NCBI GenBank assembly: GCA_947505885.1
Contig: CANNMN010000084.1
Location: 1-6,117, forward strand
From: Rickettsiales bacterium
Lineage (GTDB): Bacteria > Pseudomonadota > Alphaproteobacteria > Rickettsiales > UBA1997
Direction of reading: 5' to 3'
Length of the DNA: 6,117 nt
In this document: one piece after another, positions 4,792 to 6,117 of the stretch
Numbering within the stretch: the stretch's first letter is position 1
How the letters are laid out: every line of letters begins with the position of its first letter
Program-made: the position numbers and the translations under genes
Notes under the pieces: model-generated
Told to the model about the DNA's origin: nothing
The model's database searches: none
What the model saw: only the letters and a program-made list of their open reading frames with translations

Positions 4792-5670
4792 TTAAGAGTT
4801 AAGATCAACTTGATAAGAAATGGCACAGTTCTTGGTGGTTTGAGCTGTATTGTAGGCGGTTGGAGCGGTAGCAACGGTAGCGCTAACGCCACATGTGGTG
4901 GCGGTGGTGACGGCGCCAAAAGTGGTGCCAGGATTAATACCCTGAATTCTACCGGTACTATATTTTCCGTCGTCAACTTTGGTGTCAATTGAAAGAGCGT
5001 CGGCTGGAGTGATTGCGCCAGTTACTTTTGTCGCTCCATTTACGTAGCTAGTGGTTGAATCCGTAACAGGTGCTGTTGTTGTTGGTGTTGGTGCGCCAGA
5101 AAGAATCACAACATTTTGGCCAAATTGGTTAGTGCCAGCAGTGCTGCCGTTGGCACTACCGTAATCAAATAACCAGCCAGAGGATTTAATCTTTGATTGA
5201 GGATTGGTAACTCCGAAGGATGTTGCTCCTGTGGTGCTGAGTGTTGGAGCTGAAACTGTATTTGTATCAACGACTCCTGCATTTTTTAACTGAACCCAGG
5301 CAACGTTATCTTCGTATGAGCAACCAGCTGTTGAAGTGGCATTTGCACAAGCGGCAGTTGTCGAAACGATTCCAGATGGATTGGCAGCGCCAGTGAACGC
5401 ATTGATTTGAGAATTGCTATTGCCAGCAGCGCCAGCAGGAGAGCCAATTACAACGTTGTAGTCACCAGGGAATGCATTAAATTGATTGTAAAAACCGTTA
5501 ACAGCTGTTGACCAGCCTCTTGCTTCAGAAATTGCCGCGCGCAATTCAGAGCTCTTAATTAAACTTGCTCCACCCGTTACGCCAGCGATCAACAAGCCGA
5601 TAATTATCAACACAATGGATAATTCAATCAGTGAGAAGGCCGATTTTTTTGAAGAAAAAGTTTTTTTCAT
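4792..5670 (-). CDS. Type IV pilin-like protein with prepilin N-terminal methylation motif
   Basis: Secreted/anchored pilin-like protein, a candidate subunit of a type IV pilus or type II secretion pseudopilus. The first 11 residues (MKKTFSSKKSA) form a short positive leader. Processing by prepilin peptidase would fall before Phe12, giving FSLIELSIVLIIIGLLIAGV with the required Glu at +5 (Glu16). The residue before the cut is Ala, not the usual Gly. After the hydrophobic helix come SSELRAAISEARGWSTAVNG and NAFPGDY (65-71), typical of pilin-like proteins. The C-terminal domain is Ala/Thr/Ser/Gly-rich and carries IDTKVDDGKYSTGRIQGI (228-245), a motif type I associate with this group. Four cysteines (108, 117, 260, 282) could form two disulfides. 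At 292 residues it is longer than major pilins. No SD is seen; a TTGACA-containing promoter candidate lies upstream and a strong terminator directly downstream, so it is probably transcribed alone. No pilus assembly genes are present in the window. Confidence 0.88.
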   Translation of the reverse strand: MKKTFSSKKSAFSLIELSIVLIIIGLLIAGVTGGASLIKSSELRAAISEARGWSTAVNGFYNQFNAFPGDYNVVIGSPAGAAGNSNSQINAFTGAANPSGIVSTTAACANATSTAGCSYEDNVAWVQLKNAGVVDTNTVSAPTLSTTGATSFGVTNPQSKIKSSGWLFDYGSANGSTAGTNQFGQNVVILSGAPTPTTTAPVTDSTTSYVNGATKVTGAITPADALSIDTKVDDGKYSTGRIQGINPGTTFGAVTTATTCGVSATVATAPTAYNTAQTTKNCAISYQVDLNS

Positions 5671-5830
5671 ATTTTGTTGACGAGTTTATTTTAAAAAGAG
5701 TCGAAAGAATGTTCAAATGAAGAACCTGCGCTTCAATAGTCAACCTAGTTAGATTTAGCTAATTGTGCTGTCAAATAATTTTTTATAAAAAAGCTCAGCA
5801 TGGTTTTTAATTTAAAAGACCAGTTCAATT
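5671..5830. other. Spacer between greA and the pilin gene
   Basis: A 160-nt AT-rich spacer containing the candidate pilin promoter (5746-5774) and a 14-bp A/T palindrome at 5779-5792 (ttttttataaaaaa). I find no convincing intrinsic terminator for greA; the T-run read after its stop is preceded only by a very short gctgagc hairpin. Confidence 0.5.
5746..5774 (-). promoter_or_regulatory. Candidate sigma-70-type promoter of the pilin gene
   Basis: On the minus strand TTGACA (5774-5769) is a perfect -35 box. Exactly 17 nt on lies TAACTA (5751-5746) as a weak -10 box. Transcription would start near 5739, about 70 nt before the ATG at 5670. The -35 match and spacing favour it; the poor -10 keeps the call tentative. 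Confidence 0.4.
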
Positions 5831-6117
5831 TTAGACAAAGTTGATGTCTAAAATTTCATAATTAATTACGCCGCCAGGAGTTATTACTTCAACTTCATCA
5901 TTAATTTTTTTCCCAAGAAGGGCTCTGGCAACGGGTGATCCACTTGAGATTAGGCCGTCATCTATGTTTGCTTCAAACTCGCTGACGATCTTGTAAGAGA
6001 TTTTCTTTCCGTTGTTCAAGTCTTCTAATTTGACAGTTGCGCCAAACAAGATTTTATCGCTCACAATTTTTGCGACATCAACAACCTCAACTCGCGAAAG
6101 TTTTTCTTCGAGATCGG
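5831..6117 (-). CDS. greA: Transcription elongation factor GreA, C-terminal part (5' end outside window)
   Basis: GreA binds the RNA polymerase secondary channel and stimulates transcript cleavage to rescue backtracked complexes. The frame is open to the window edge; about 95 residues are present of a usual 155-160. The visible part begins at the end of the N-terminal coiled coil (DLEEKLSRVEVVDVAKI) and continues through the C-terminal FKBP-like domain: ILFGATVKLEDLNNGKKISY, then IVSEFEANIDDG, then the hallmark ISSGSPVARALLGKKINDEV, ending in YEILDINFV before the TAA at 5833-5831. A GTG at 6064-6062 could be mistaken for a start, but the GreA match continues upstream of it, so it is an internal valine. 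The catalytic acidic tip of the coiled coil lies outside the window. The pilin gene follows on the same strand after 160 nt and appears to have its own promoter. Confidence 0.93.
   Translation of the reverse strand, partial: DLEEKLSRVEVVDVAKIVSDKILFGATVKLEDLNNGKKISYKIVSEFEANIDDGLISSGSPVARALLGKKINDEVEVITPGGVINYEILDINFV

Noticed and set aside
4782..4992. ORFs on both strands (68 codons minus, 60 codons plus) over the pilin 3' part
   Set aside because: Low-complexity shadows caused by the Ala/Thr/Gly-rich pilin codons; proline- or glycine-rich translations without motifs.
5779..5792. A/T palindrome ttttttataaaaaa as a greA terminator
   Set aside because: Pure A/T stem with no loop and no G-C pairs; too weak to be called a terminator.
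6062..6064. GTG as a start codon for a short 77-residue GreA-like protein
   Set aside because: The GreA sequence continues upstream in the same frame to the window edge (coiled-coil end DLEEKLSRVEVVDV), so the codon is internal.

Overview
The window is AT-rich DNA (by eye, well under 45% GC) from a Gram-negative bacterium, most likely a proteobacterium. The evidence is a TonB-dependent receptor and a second outer-membrane beta-barrel protein, both ending in Phe, a glutamate-cysteine ligase of the proteobacterial (Acidithiobacillus-type) family, a type IV-pilin-like protein and GreA. The pilin resembles ones I associate with alphaproteobacteria, including host-associated lineages, but the lineage is an inference and cannot be fixed from this sequence alone.

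Left part (1-2337, + strand): the C-terminal end of a TonB-dependent siderophore-type receptor is followed after 43 nt by a four-helix PepSY-TM membrane protein that starts with TTG. This is a familiar iron-acquisition pair. A 255-nt spacer follows. It holds a short interspersed repeat related to GTCATTCGAGCGAAGTCGAGA and several nested inverted repeats, one with a terminator-like shape. Then comes a secreted outer-membrane beta-barrel protein of unknown function.

Middle (2373-4583): gshA and a class-I glutamine-amidotransferase-like gamma-glutamyl hydrolase (peptidase C26/PuuD type) overlap by ATGA. A gamma-glutamyl ligase is thus coupled to a gamma-glutamyl hydrolase, with no gshB in sight. 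The hydrolase converges with, and overlaps by 23 nt at its 3' end, a small minus-strand membrane protein that looks like a short MnhB (Mrp antiporter subunit B) relative.

Right part (4584-6117, - strand): a spacer with a wobble-rich inverted repeat, a strong intrinsic terminator whose wobble pairs only work on the minus strand, a 292-residue type IV-pilin-like protein with its own candidate promoter, and the C-terminal part of greA cut by the window edge.

None of the six starts visible has a recognisable Shine-Dalgarno sequence at normal spacing. I see no complete new multi-gene system. The items most worth a second look are the gshA/gamma-glutamyl hydrolase coupling, the structured spacers, the repeat family and the orphan MnhB-like protein. 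No tRNA, rRNA, CRISPR array or insertion sequence was recognised.
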